A DNA stretch of 64,000 bases from Symbiodinium natans (lineage: Eukaryota > Sar > Dinophyceae > Suessiales > Symbiodiniaceae), in the NCBI GenBank assembly GCA_905221605.1, contig CAJNDS010000202.1, positions 582,404 through 646,403 of the forward strand. Direction: 5' to 3'. Under the pieces are notes generated by a model. It had not been told where the DNA came from. It saw only the letters and a program-made list of their open reading frames with translations, and made no database searches. Shown here in pieces: positions 47,177-58,735 of the stretch. Position numbers and translations under genes: made by a program. Within the stretch, counting starts at the first letter, position 1. Each line of letters begins with the position of its first letter.

Positions 47177-48044
47177 CTGCACGTCACCAGCTTGTGGGGT
47201 CATTTCTTGCTGGTATTGCTGCCACTGTCGGCATTTTCGCCCACGGCTCCACGACCCCTCCTTGCAGCGACACGGCTGCAGGCCACCCTCGTCTCTCTGC
47301 CATGGCAGAAACTCCCTGTGCATGGCAAGAGGCATGGCACAACAATGTAGGACAACAATGTAGGACACCGTTCAGCCTTGTTGCAATTGTTGCAATTGGA
47401 GACAGGAACGGCCTGCCAGCTGCCTGTTGTCTGGACTCCGGCCTTGCGCTGAGAGGGCTGAGAGGGCTGAGGGCGGCTGAGGGGCGGTGCATGCGGTGTG
47501 AGGTGACCATTGGCACTACAGCATCGGAATATCATGGGTGGAGCACTGGTCCGCAGGAGGGCCCCCAAATTGGCAAACGGCAAATTCCAAAAAAAACGCC
47601 CGAAGGTCGGGCTTGCACTCGCGGAGTGACGTGCAGGAGCTGCGCGGGAACTCCTTGAAAGATCGATCCAAGGCTTTATGAACACTCGAATGCTGGAAAT
47701 GCTTGAAGATGAGTGACGTATATTATTAAACAAATTGTTGAAAACTTGAAAATTTTGTGCATGGTACTTGTTACGCCAACTATACGCTCTTGGAAGTCAC
47801 TGCCCTGCCTGGTGGAGTGAAGCACTCGACCGAGTTCAAAGGCTGCCTCCCGTAACGCAACGCTATGTAAAGCTAATGAGGGTTGGCAAAAAGGTTCCTC
47901 TGATCTCAGACGCAACACCATTGCGCACGTACTTGCAAGCAATGGCATGCAACTCCGGCTTATTTAGACCACGCACCTGTTCTCATCCAGACCACCGCAA
48001 ATAAACAGGCGCTTGTTGATGACACCTGCTCAGGGTAGTCTGTG

Positions 48045-48052
48045 TGTGTGCC

Positions 48053-48083
<31 letters not shown>

Positions 48084-48395
48084 CGTGTTCTGTGTCTGGG
48101 TGTGTTGTGCTGCTTTGTGCCGTTTCGTGCTGTGCTGTGCTGCGCTGTTGTGTGTTGTGGGGTGTGGGTTGTGCGTTGGGTGTTGTGTGTTGTGCGTTGT
48201 GCGTTGTTCGTTGTGCGTTGTGTGTCGTGTTGCGTTGTCTTGTGCTGTGTTGCGTTGTGTTGCGTTGTGTTGCGTTGTGTTGCGTTATGTTGTTGTGTGT
48301 TTGGTTGTGTTGCGTTGTGTTCTGCGCTGTGCTGCGCTGCGCTGCTTGTGTGTGTGTGTGTTGTGTGTGGTTGTGTGTGTGTGTGTGTATGAATT
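48045..48395. repeat. GT-rich minisatellite (TGTGTTGCGT-type units)
   Basis: GT microsatellite at both ends, with a core of roughly 10-base units (TTGTGTTGCG) around 48225-48300 and GTTGTGTGTTGTGCG-like units before it. Long Cys/Val frames are repeat translation. Confidence 0.88.
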
Positions 48396-48572
48396 CGGTT
48401 TGTTTTTATGCGCGTGCTTTTGTGTGTCATGCTGAATCGTCTGAATCAAGCTGATAAGCGGTGGGTTTGTGCGTCGCAGTGCAAGACACTACCTACCCCT
48501 GGTACTAGAAAGATGCTCCACCTTGGTAGCTCAAACTTTCTTTTGCCGTTCCAAAGCGCACTTCGGAGGCAT

Positions 48573-49850
48573 TCAGGTCGGTGCGAAGGCCTTCTCAATG
48601 AACGGATTCTCTGATAGCAGTGTGGGCGCCATTGCCATGTCGTAAAGGCGCTGCAAGAGTTCGTCCACCTGACTTCTTCGACTTCGTTCCTGAACATGAC
48701 GAAGCGCCCGTGTCCTCTCCAGCTTCTGGACAATTTCATTGACTTTGGCCATAATGGTCTTGTCACGCAACATACGCTCGTGCAAGGTCTGCTTGAGCTG
48801 GTCTTCAGCTCTGGCTCGCCTCAGGGAGGCCAATGCCAGGTTTCCCTTTGTGAACTGAAACAGCTTAGTTTAACTTAGTGTCGCGAGACTTCTGGAGACC
48901 AAGAAATTGCGTAATTAAGGCCTGTTCAGGGTCTGAATAGCTTCCGATCCGACCTGTCGGCGCAGTCATGCGTGTAACTGGTCAGCTTGAACGCCTCCGC
49001 GTTTTTGGCCAAGACAGCTGACTTTCTGCCAATGTTCTGCACGGAAACATCGTGCAAATATGCCTCCAAACGCGCGAGGTCTTGCCGACATGTCAGCTCT
49101 TGAAATGAAGCCGCTTGTTTGAGCTCTGCAGCATCTTTGGAACAACGCATCCGGCCTGTGGGATTGTGCTGCAAATTGTTGCAAAACAACTCAAAACTTC
49201 TGAACGACTAGATCCTGAGAAGTAATCAAGAAAGTGTACTCAATCTGCAGGGGACTAGCTTGGACTTCCATGGATGCTCTTCTCAGTTGGTGTAGAGAAG
49301 ATCGAACCGATGCCAGCTCCGCTTGCAATGACTCATGCTCTGCAGCGACCCTTGAAACTGCCATTGCAGCTGCCTGCGACCTCAGTTGTTGGTCCGCGGC
49401 CGTCTGCTGAGCCATCTGGAAGGAGTGCTGCAGAAGGTTCCGTTCGGCATGTAAGTTCGCCTCACGGGTTGAGGTTCCATCTGCATCACTGTTGTCCGTC
49501 CATGTATGAAGCGACAATATGAACGTGAAAGTCTACGCAAGCCAAAACAGTGGGTGCAGAAGCACCTGCGCATCGAGAAGGGCATATGCGCGCGACTGAG
49601 AATGCTGAACTTGTTCCTGGTGCCGCTGCATGGTATTCCGAGGGCTTAAAAAGTGCGACCGCATGTGTGTGTGTGTGCCGCTGTCGAGGTCAAGTCTTGG
49701 ATGAGCTCTTCGCAGATTCTCGTCATGTGAGTCATTTGATGATGGCATTGCCACTTCAATAGTGGTGCACAACATGATGGTGCATCTCAGCCGACGCATG
49801 AGCCTTCCGCACTGAGAATGGAGCTGCGAGGCACGCAGTGGCAAGTCGGA
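48573..49850 (-). CDS. Coiled-coil protein, several exons
   Basis: Minus-strand fragments in order: about 49690-49730 (ICEELIQDLTST), 49570-49640 (QRHQEQVQHSQSRAYALLDA, ending at a GT donor), 49240-49510 (a long helix with AAEHESLQAELASVRSSLHQ), 48960-49175 (AAELKQAASFQELTCRQDLA) and 48573-48875 (QVDELLQRLYDMAMAP, reaching a stop at 48573). Heptad-like Leu/Ala spacing and high Gln/Glu/Arg content indicate coiled coil throughout. Splice sites are only partly settled. It follows the Kelch exons at 50.0-52.1 kb closely and may be the C-terminal part of the same gene. No specific family recognised. Confidence 0.55.
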
Positions 49851-50059
49851 TGCTAGAATGATCTTGAAAGCTTTCTACTCGAAAGATCTCGGAAACTCTG
49901 AAGCTGCACAAAGTTCCCACCTGCTCCAGCGCCCCACCTGGCAGTGCACCCACGTTCCAGATTTAGCTTTGCTGCCAGAACCATGGTGCCAAGTGATATT
50001 TACTACATGATGTACTGATGCGTCGTGTCACAGACTGTAGCCAAAGGCAGAAGAAACGC

Positions 50060-52105
50060 CTGGCTACCAGCATCGGCGGCATGGGCGACCACCTGTTGAT
50101 GAGGCCGGAAGCTCCCCAAGACATCTCCCAAAACAGGTACGGAGGAGGGACCTCTGCGTGTTTGTCTGCTGTGTCAGAGGAGCTCAACTTTCATGACCGC
50201 TCATGCTCAGCATAGCGATCCAGAACACTTGAACATGACCTCACACTTGCCTTGCGAGGTCCGGATCAAAGCACTCCACACTTCGGACAGGTTGGGGTCC
50301 AGCCCAACCTTGGCCCGGTCCCATCACCGAAACCACAGCTGATCAGGGCTGGAAGGCTGAGGACCAGGCCGCCGCAAACATAGATCTTGCCGGACATGAC
50401 TCCTTCATGCATCACTCATCATCGGTCATGCATCGCGCGCGACTGAGAAAGATGTGCCTGCCATGGAGGGAACCAGAAAACATCTGTGACAACATGTGTA
50501 GTGGTCTTGAGATGCGAGATGTTTGAAAATCTCCTGCGCAGGTGTACTGACGAGCCTCTGTCATTGGTGGGAGCACCTTCCAAAAGGAAATGCTGAATTC
50601 TGGATTTCGTGTGAGGCAGACTCATGTAGCATTTGCAAGCTGCCTAGACAATCACAGCAGAAGACCGGCTCCACATACCCACATGATGCTGCGCCATCGA
50701 GTCGAGCACAGATCAAACCGAAGGCACAGCAGGAAACAGAGCAAGCAGCGCGCGCCTCCCAAACACCAGCCTGAGCCGGACATGGCATGTCATGCTGCAG
50801 GCATTCGCAGATTTTCGAATGCAGCATTCTTGCACTGCTCTAAAGATTGTTGCAGACCCCACATCACCAAACGTCACAGCAAGTGTGGGTCCCCCCCCCC
50901 CGGTCGCCACGGGTCCAGGGCACCCAGCGTGAGGATCTAATCTCTCCACAGAGCTCAAAGCCAGAGCTCCTGTGCTGTTCGCTGCATGGGGCTATGCCTT
51001 ACTCAGTCCTACTCGTGTGACCTGAAGAACAAGCAGGTGTGCGGCCCTACTCGACAAGCCCTTGCGCAAAAGGTCTTGCAAGCAGCCGCAATCCTTCAAA
51101 GCCACCGCAGAGGTAGAGGTGGCCTACTGCAACAAGCTTGCACAGGCGACTTCCCAAGGTCCATGTCAAGGCAAAGCGACCTGGGCACAAGGGGTCCAGA
51201 ATGTCAGCGGCGGCTGATCGGGCCGCCTGACACACCTCACACTGGCAAGGGATGCTTTGGGGTTCTCATCTGGCCTGAACGCTTGGCCCACCTCGCGCAA
51301 AGCCCGCATTGCAGAGTACCCAGCAAAACTGCCGATGGCGTATGCAACCGCCTCAAAGCACTGGTTTCCCTCCCCCAAGATGGGTCTGTTAACAAGCTAC
51401 AAGCTGTACCACGTATCAGTCCTAGAGAGAGCTTAGCCAGCGTGCCCGGATGTCGATGACGGCGTCCAGAGGCGCCTCCGTGGGTGAAGTCTGTTTCGCT
51501 CAGCACAGCGCCTCTTAGCGCCTTCCTTCCAACTCAACTTTCTCAGCTTCTTTAGAAGGCCGAACTCTTGCACTTTTTTCTCCGAACAGCTCTGAGGCTC
51601 TGACGCAGGGACCGAGGCCATAGACCTCGCCTCAGATCTCGGAACTCGACACAGGCACCAATCAGTTGCACGACAAGTTTGCAGCAATTTGCATTATCCC
51701 AGCTCTGGGCACGCTTGGTTGAAGCGTCGCCGGTGTAGGTGAACCAGGAATCGCACGGTGTTGACCATCTGGGCCGAGCATGTCCCAGCTGAGAGTGTGT
51801 TCCATGTTCAGCCGAAGGCATCCAAACACCATTGGCCAGCTACCAAGCCAGAACAGATCACAACAGTATAGGCTTTGCAAGAACCCTCCACACATCTCCA
51901 CTCACGCACTCTACGGAGGCCGAGTTCCAGTCGCCGCTGCTGGAAAGACAATCGCGAAGGGCTCCAACCTGCGCACACCCCCCGAGTCGCCGAGTCGCCG
52001 ACACATTCAAAAGTGCTTCAAAAATCGGCAAGTGCAAAGTGCCCTGTCTCGCCAAAATGCGGCTCTTGGGCACCTCTTCTCTGCAAGAATCCACCTCTCT
52101 GCGCA
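50060..52105 (-). CDS. Second set of Kelch-repeat exons
   Basis: Minus-strand Kelch pieces: about 51880-51960 (SSSGDWNSASVECVSGDVW), 51270-51350 (AYAIGSFAGYSAMRALREV), 51085-51130 (VGHLYLCGGFEGLRLL), about 50361-50395 (SGKIYVCGG), exon 50251-50280 (SVECFDPDLA) and exon 50060-50092 (WSPMPPMLVA). The last two join exactly: an AG|GC donor at 50250 and an AG|G acceptor at 50093 give the classic order of a Kelch blade across a 158-base intron. These two exons are only 30 and 33 bases long. The other exon edges are unresolved. Domain assignment is firm for the 50.0-51.2 kb part and weaker above it. Confidence 0.6.
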
Positions 52106-52111
52106 AGTGCG

Positions 52112-52790
52112 CTATGAGGCCCTGGCCAGCAGAACATGAAGCCTAAACTCCGAAGCTTCTTCGTACAAAGCTGTTTCATAAGTTTCATATGCCGTGACAT
52201 GCTGTGAGCCTGCTGGCGCGTCATCTCTTCGCTCAGCAGATGGAGAAGACTTTGCTCCTGTCAGATCTGGGGTCTCAGGGATTCTCATGGCCACAACGCT
52301 TGCCGCTTGACCGTCTTTTGAGTGGTTTCAATAAGTTTAAGGTCTCTTTCAGACTGCAAGAGGCCTGTGAACCCTGAAACCTTCTCAGTAGTCCAGGCAA
52401 TGCACAAATTTGACATAGTGAAACTGGAAGGTCACTTGAGCACCCAAGATCATTAATGAAGCAAAGGTCATTGTTGGACAGACCCACGGAGTACTCACAG
52501 CAAAGGTGTCTGGCCTCTTCTATTTCCATGGCTGCAGAGGCTTGCAAGGTGTTGTCAGACTGACGACCACGTTTCAGCTCCGTTGACTGCTGATCCCTTT
52601 CATCTCGCATTACAGGAACATAGCATTGTCTTACTGTGATCGCTGCGCCTGCCAATAGCCTTGTAAGCTTGCATGGCTACGTTCTGGGCCTGCAGGGGTG
52701 CAAGATGGAACTCTCGAAGCCCGCCATGGCCTCTGTCACATGACTTTCTTCCATGGCTGGTTTGAGCCTCTGGGCCACGCAATGCAGTGT
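52112..52790 (-). CDS. Helical exons, perhaps N-terminal to the Kelch gene
   Basis: Minus-strand fragments: about 52695-52770 (VAQRLKPAMEESHVTEAMAG), 52480-52615 (QSTELKRGRQSDNTLQASAA, then MEIEEARHLCC) and 52140-52290 (PETPDLTGAKSSPSAERRDD, then HVTAYETYETALYEEASEF). Charged and helical, unrecognised. Position directly upstream of the Kelch exons suggests they could encode its N-terminus. Confidence 0.35.
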
Positions 52791-53756
52791 GTTGCGACAG
52801 AGGACTCCTTCGGCTAGTGGCGGCTAGTGATGTGCAACAGTCGCGGCCTTTAGCAGAGGCTTGTTTTGAAGCGACGCCGCTACCTGGCGCCTCTCAAACT
52901 CAGTCTAATCCCTGTTTCATGTAGCAGATGAAAGAGAATCGCACTAAGTGTCAGCCCAAGAACTTTCTCGCAAGTGAGCTTTGTTCGAGCTAGATGCTTT
53001 AAGGCAAGCTGAGCTGAGCTTTGAAGCTTTAACTTTGGAATGGCAGACAGCTGGAAACAGTGGAATCTTAACATTGCCGTGTGAGAATTTGCATATCCCC
53101 CGTTTCTGTAGCTGTCTGGCTCCAGCTCAGGTACATTTACAGGACCGATGCTGCTCATTGGCTGCGGCCGCGAGCCCAAGCCGGTATCCGGCAAGGCCAA
53201 GCTACATTTTCGGAGCTGTGGACGAATCCTTGGGTTCGGGGTTTGCCGAAGCGCAGTCTCTTTGGTAGCTCCCCCAAAAGAGCTCCCAAACATCGCAGGC
53301 ACTGTGCCAGCAATGGACGGCATGACAACAAACAATACCCAGAACACCCTGGCAAATCGCACAAATCATCATTCGCCTTCAATATATTCAAATCATTTCT
53401 GCTAACCTTTCTGTAGGTAAATTATCCAACGTGTTTTCTTCTGCACACACACACACACCCTTGGTACCGCTGCTCAAGATCTCTCAATCCCACCCTGGGC
53501 TGGCCGAACGTGGCCGTTTTGGCTCCTGCAACAGGGTGTGGAAGCAGAGGGTGGCAGGGAGGGGCGTGGGGGCAGTTCACCCAATCGCCGGACGTGCTTT
53601 GGCTGTTGTGGCCTTGTCCGAGTTTGTCCTCGCACGACCACGAGGGAGCAAACTATTTGCCGTGCCTCGGCCCAAACCACGAGAAACAGATCAATTTCGT
53701 CTTGTCCTTCCTCGCTAGCTCCGCTCTGAGCTGCTGGCTAAATCTGCTGAGGTGTG

Positions 53757-54203
53757 CTAGAGACAGCCCTGAAAGGCGAGCAGGTCCAAAAAAAGGTTTG
53801 ACACGACACTCTCATGATTTGTCTCAAATGCGCCTTCATCAGGGGCAACCTCCTTCCGGGCGTGCCGCACCTCGGAAGTCAACAACGGCTCGATGCCGCT
53901 CGGCTCATTTTGAAACACTCTGTGTCTCTCATGTCTCTCTGTGTACTCTCCATGTACTCTCCATGTACTCTCCATGTACTCTCCATCAGGGGGTCGCGCG
54001 AAGGCCTTGATAGAGGCGACCTTCAGCTCCAACTGCCTTCGCAAAAGTCGGGAACGTAATCGAAGTGCAACTTGTAAACGAAGCCCGGCATGGCCCAGTG
54101 ATGCCCAGTGCCTGTTTCGCCGCATCAGGTCTTCGTAGTATGCCTTCGCCTCAAGCAAAGCCAGGCCGGGGCTGCAAACTCTTTGCAGACACCAAATTGG
54201 CAA
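53757..54203 (-). CDS. Possible exon with basic helical segment
   Basis: A 148-aa minus-strand frame whose first half (LALLEAKAYYEDLMRRNRHW, then LQVALRLRSRLLRRQLELKV) looks genuinely coding. It then runs into an 11-base tandem repeat, after which composition is unremarkable. The coding part probably ends at or before the repeat, near 53990. Confidence 0.35.
   Translation of the reverse strand: MPIWCLQRVCSPGLALLEAKAYYEDLMRRNRHWASLGHAGLRLQVALRLRSRLLRRQLELKVASIKAFARPPDGEYMESTWRVHGEYTERHERHRVFQNEPSGIEPLLTSEVRHARKEVAPDEGAFETNHESVVSNLFLDLLAFQGCL
53939..53989. repeat. 11-base tandem repeat, about four copies
   Basis: Unit TGTACTCTCCA on the plus strand. On the minus strand each unit carries a GTACAT motif, that is, a potential GT splice donor repeated every 11 bases. 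Confidence 0.85.
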
Positions 54204-54599
54204 GCTGAAGCCATCAAAAGCGTCAAGTACGACTTAAAGCAAAAAATCACAGAGAGCACATGAGAGCCCCGAAGGAGCACCGAAGGGGAGCACGCTGAGC
54301 ACATCCCGTATCCGTATCATGAGTGTGCGGAAAGTTGTGGTCCGAGTTGCCCTGGTCTCCTGTGTCTCCACAGGCTCCTCCTCGGGCGTGCTGTTGTCGA
54401 CTGCCACCCTGGGTTCCGCAGTGGCGACCTCGGCTCTCAGAAGACGGTGACCATTTGTCCCATATTTGTCCCATGTGTTGTCGTTCTCTTAGGTCGTTCT
54501 CTCTTGTCGTTCCTCGCTCCGTTCACAGCAAATGAGTCGCAGAAGCCGGCCTCGGCGGTGTCCTCCAAGATTTCAACCTGCCGCTGTGAGTTTCAGCAT

Positions 54600-55020
54600 G
54601 CTGATGCATGCTGACATTCTACGAATTTCTACATTCTACGAATTTCTACGAGGCTTGCTAATTTTCTTTGGAGGGTGCAATGGGACCAAGGCCCACCAGG
54701 GCCTCCCGAAGCTTCTCAGAGACGGATCGGAAGCAGTCCTGACACCTGCGGAAGTTTGGGCTTGGGCAGGGAGTGGATCTGTCTTCATGAAGGGCGCACC
54801 GGTGCACCATATCCGCATGGTCACGATGTTTTCGAACCCTCTAAAACACTGTGAACTTGAGAGTGAACTTGAGCACGGCAGCGGAGCAATCTGCCAAGAA
54901 CCGTTCACCAACCAGTACAATAACCCGAGGCCGCAGGACAATTGGTGGCTCGGCACACTCCCAGTATGGAGGGCTGTGGAGGGCGGGCCCATCTCACCCC
55001 TAGCCGGTACGTTAAGTACA
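54600..55020 (+). CDS. Weak candidate exon, plus strand
   Basis: Plus-strand frame with GLPKLLRDGSEAVLTPAEVW, then VHHIRMVTMFSNPLKHCELE. It reads like protein, but the minus strand is also open for 223 residues here and no family is recognised. Confidence 0.2.
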
Positions 55021-55079
55021 TGAAGGGGGCAAGTATACTCAGTGGTACTCAGTACTCCGCGCTCTACAGCCTGCGTGGT

Positions 55080-56530
55080 GCCTTCGCCCGGGGGCTTGGG
55101 AGAGCCTTGGGAGAGCCCTGAGGGGAGGCCTTGGGTGGGAGGCCTTGGGAGAGCCTCCTCGAGCACTGGACAGCTACGTGGGACGCCAAGGCGCAAGGCG
55201 CAAAGGCTCGCGTGTGGAAGGCAAGTTAGATGACATGTCGGCACATGCCGGCTGATGCAATGAGCATATTGCCAGTCACGTGTCCGGCCTAATGCAGTTT
55301 GTGGCAAGGCTCTCTACCTGGCACCGGCTCAATTCATGGCAGCTTTGCTGGCATAGCCATGTTCTGACATCGTTGCGTGCGGATGGGTGCGGAAGCCTCA
55401 AGGACCAGGCGGCGCATCAAGCTCTTCGACACAGCAACATCCAAGCCCTGCACAGGCCGCCTGAAGATACAATCTGAAATAACCATTTGTTCATGTTTTC
55501 AATTTGTTCCTGTTAGCTGCAAAGCTCTCGGACATGCTCCGACAACTCTGCGAGTAAGGCCCCAGCTTCATTCGGAGAATTGCTTCTATGAAATGGATCG
55601 CCTCCAGCTACAACACATCAAAGAGACGCACATGCAAAGAGGCTCGCAGACACATACCACTTTGCAAAGGCTTCGCCGGTATGAGCCGGGAGTACAGTGG
55701 AAGTGCGAAGGCACGCTGGTTGCTCCCTATTGCTGCTTTGAGGCCTCAGGCACATGGATGATTTTATGGCAGCTTGCCACAATCTATTCATCGAGAGCCT
55801 AGAGTCTAGAGCTTGCGCAACTTCGCAACGGCCGCAGGGCACGACTGAAAGCTGACTGCGCACAATCCAGCGACGACAATGTTTGGGAGTTCATCGTGGT
55901 CTAGGCACATCCTCTCATGCCTCTTGGCTGAAGAAGCACCTCCCGGCTATTCCATATTGCATCATCGGCTTTCCCTTTTCCGAAGTCCTCCGAATCGTGC
56001 AGCGCTTGTGCCCGGCTGTGTCCGAGCCCCGACACGGAAACAGACCGCTACGGCTTGCAGCTGACAGCCGCATGTCCGCAGCCATCGTCTGCCGTCGTTG
56101 AAGTCCCTGCCACATTTGATGGAACCCGCGGTCCAGGTGAGTTCTGGAGCGGAGAGGCACTCCCTTCTGCGTCGATTCCATTTGTCCAGCAGTGTTGCTC
56201 ACACCTTGTACAGGAGCCTGCAATCGGAGACTTTTGGTCGAGCAAACATGCTGAACGGTGCCGAGGACGAAAGTCCCACACCCCTGTAGATGCAGGGATC
56301 GCGGGTTCCCCAATCGCACGTGCTTGGACCTTCGTTTCCACTCACGGCAGGAGCTCGAATGTTCTCGAAAAGTTCAAGGGCCGCACGGGGGGGACAGGGT
56401 CAAAGGATGCAAAGCCAGAGCCAAAACGATGGCTAAACCTTGGTCTGACGCAGGCGATCTACAGGGAAAGCAACAGGCGATGGTCGAAGGCCAGAGTGGC
56501 CACAGGCCCTGTAGTCCGGAGCATGCACAC
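55080..56530. other. Unassigned
   Basis: Open frames on both strands, none with a recognisable motif. A GGGAGAGCCTTGG-like short repeat lies at 55090-55160. Confidence 0.3.
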
Positions 56531-56539
56531 ATCAAGCAG

Positions 56540-57115
56540 AGCTAGACCTTGAATGCAGTAGCTCCCCGTGATGTATCTGCTGCATACACTTCTTGAAGTC
56601 CATGGCCTTCACCCTCTCAGTGTTCGTCAAGTTCAGCCTCGCGTGAATTTTTAACAGAGTACTGCCACGGTACGGTACTCTGGTCCTGGAAAGCTGAGTT
56701 TTTCGCTTCTGATACACCATGAGGGCTTGATCTGGACGCAGGCCGATGAGCTCCAAACTGGGCAGAGCAGAGCAGAGCAGAGCAGAGCGCACGCAAAGCA
56801 TATTCATCGCTACACTTCCCTACACTATCGCCACGCAGTCTCTGACAAAAAAGCTTGGAAGCGGAACCTTTTTCCGAACCTCTTGTCCTGCTTGCTCTGC
56901 TCTGCTGTGTGCAAAGTGCATTCCATGGGTGCTCTCTCTCCCTGCTCTGAGGACGCTTGATACGCCACTCTCCCGCTTCCGTCCTGCAGCAAGTAGTTCA
57001 GCTCCCGCATGGTCACGAGTGATCGGTCGACGGGCAACAAGTCCTTAGGCATCTTAGGCGACTTGCCCCAGTATTTTTCCACGCAGCCAATCTCATCTTC
57101 GACACAAACTCCACT
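56540..57115 (-). CDS. Unrecognised gene, two clear exons
   Basis: Exon about 57003-57112 reads CVEDEIGCVEKYWGKSPKMP, then LPVDRSLVTMRELNYLLQ, and ends at an AG followed by GA. Exon about 56545-56770 reads LIGLRPDQALMVYQKRKTQL, then LKIHARLNLTNTERVKAMDF. Both are strongly protein-like. The intron between them holds an AGAGC tandem repeat. Family not recognised. Confidence 0.45.
56762..56789. repeat. GCAGA pentanucleotide repeat
   Basis: About five tandem copies of GCAGA/AGAGC on the plus strand, at the start of the downstream exon or in the adjoining intron. Confidence 0.85.
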
Positions 57116-57499
57116 TAAGGAAGGGGGCCTCCAGCTCCTCGGCTGTAATCATCCCAGCGCCCGGGACCATCCCACCCCTGACCTGTATTCTTGGCTTCAA
57201 CAGAATACGGAAAGCGCAGCACTTCGATGCAGAGCAATGCAGAGCACACTCAGCTTGGAACCTTCACCGCTGTGAAGTTGCCTCCGTACCTCGAATGGAA
57301 TCCCAAGAGGCCCTTGGTGGTATTGAGGGAGGCAAGCAGTTGAAGCATCTTGCAGCGATCTCGGCGACTGGCCGGAAGGAAAATACCTGGACAGATCTGG
57401 ACAAGCTGAGAATGGCTGAGAAGAGGTATGGCAAAATCCATGCGTGCTCCACTGCCACGGCCTTCGACAAAGACACGGGCCGAAAAACTATAGTTTGAG

Positions 57500-58560
57500 A
57501 ATCAATCCTGACAGCAAGTTGCGTGAACTTGGGGGACAGCTCTACCTGAAACTAGGCTGACACCCCCCCCCGGCTTCTGGCCGAGAGCGTCTGGAACAAG
57601 CAGACGAATTTGCGGGACCTGCCCGAACCGCTGGGGGCTTCCAGGATGTTGGCCGCGCCCACAGACGCCACGCCAAAAAAAATCTGTTTTGCGTCCTGAA
57701 AAGCCCCCTTTCCCCTCCTGACCCACCCCCAAAAATCTTTTTTGCTGGGACCCCTCGTCCCTGTGGCTCTCTCCGGCTATGCGCACGCTACACCCCGCAG
57801 GTGGCTGCCAAGGCGGCGCGCGCAGGCGTTTCCAATTAAACCTGACCCATAGACAGAGTGCAGGGCACGGTGTGCTGGCGATCTTAAGAGGTCTTAACAG
57901 CAACAAAAGCCATGGACCTTTAAGAAAATCATTCTTGCAATGTGGCACTGGGCACATGCACGGCATCAACTAAATTGCTTTCCCGCAGTGTCCTGTAGTG
58001 CTGATTTCGACCAGCTTCCTCATCTTCCTCCTCCGCTTGATGAAGGTGATCAGTCTGTGGGATAACCTCGGCTCAGCATGGCTCAGCAGTCCATCCTCTG
58101 CTGCACTTGGGACATACCATGTGGCCTCTCCTGTGACGAGTCCGATTTAGCTGTAAAACAGATGCTTAGGAAATGAGGATATGGTCGCATGGAAACTGAG
58201 AAGCGCACAAGGCATGGAGCAGCCTTGCCTGGCACTCGGCTCGAGCGCAAAACATGTCGCCACAAGCTGTCATCTCAGACAAACCAGACAGACTCGCCAC
58301 CACCCTCCCAAGTTAGCAGGCTTTTCCTCAGAGCACAGGCAATCCCAAAAGAGCTCCAGCAAGAGGCAACAGGGATCCAGACCATGCATCGTTGTCGGCT
58401 TCCGGAGACAACTTCCGGTTCTGCAGCCAGGGGTTCAGCGCAGCGCGCGTTCTATTGATACTGCCGGATAAAAGGTGTACGAACCCGCACGTGCTCAGCG
58501 AAATGTGGGGAAACGCTGAAACGATGTGTGAGTCGGATTGTGCCCGTCAAATGTTGTGGA
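57500..58560. other. Unassigned
   Basis: Overlapping frames on both strands and short C-runs (57560, 57720). No motif recognised. Confidence 0.3.
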
Positions 58561-58599
58561 CCTCCAAATCCAGCTTATTCATGGGCGTGCCATTTTGAT

Positions 58600-58735
58600 T
58601 GCTTTTTGCAGCCCGCGGTCCAGAGACAAGAGTACATCCACGGCCACCTCCTGCTCTGAAACCTTGGCAAGCTGGCAGGAAACTGCAAGACTTGCCGGCA
58701 CAAGCTCTAGCTTAGCCCGCGGCCCAGATGCATCG
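58600..58735 (-). CDS. Possible exon, unrecognised
   Basis: Minus-strand frame with AKLELVPASLAVSCQLAKVS, then EQEVAVDVLLSLDRGLQKAI. Helical, clearly protein-like in composition, edges unknown. The surrounding 58.8-60.0 kb stretch has only weak frames, including 59521-59874 (minus), which might be the tail of the channel gene. Confidence 0.35.

Noticed and set aside
52880-53362. 160-aa minus-strand frame with a hydrophobic, signal-peptide-like start
   Set aside because: The apparent start codon is GTG, no in-frame ATG precedes the hydrophobic stretch, and the rest has no recognisable domain.
54636-55307. 223-aa minus-strand frame
   Set aside because: Pro/Ser-rich without motif; the plus strand reads at least as well here.
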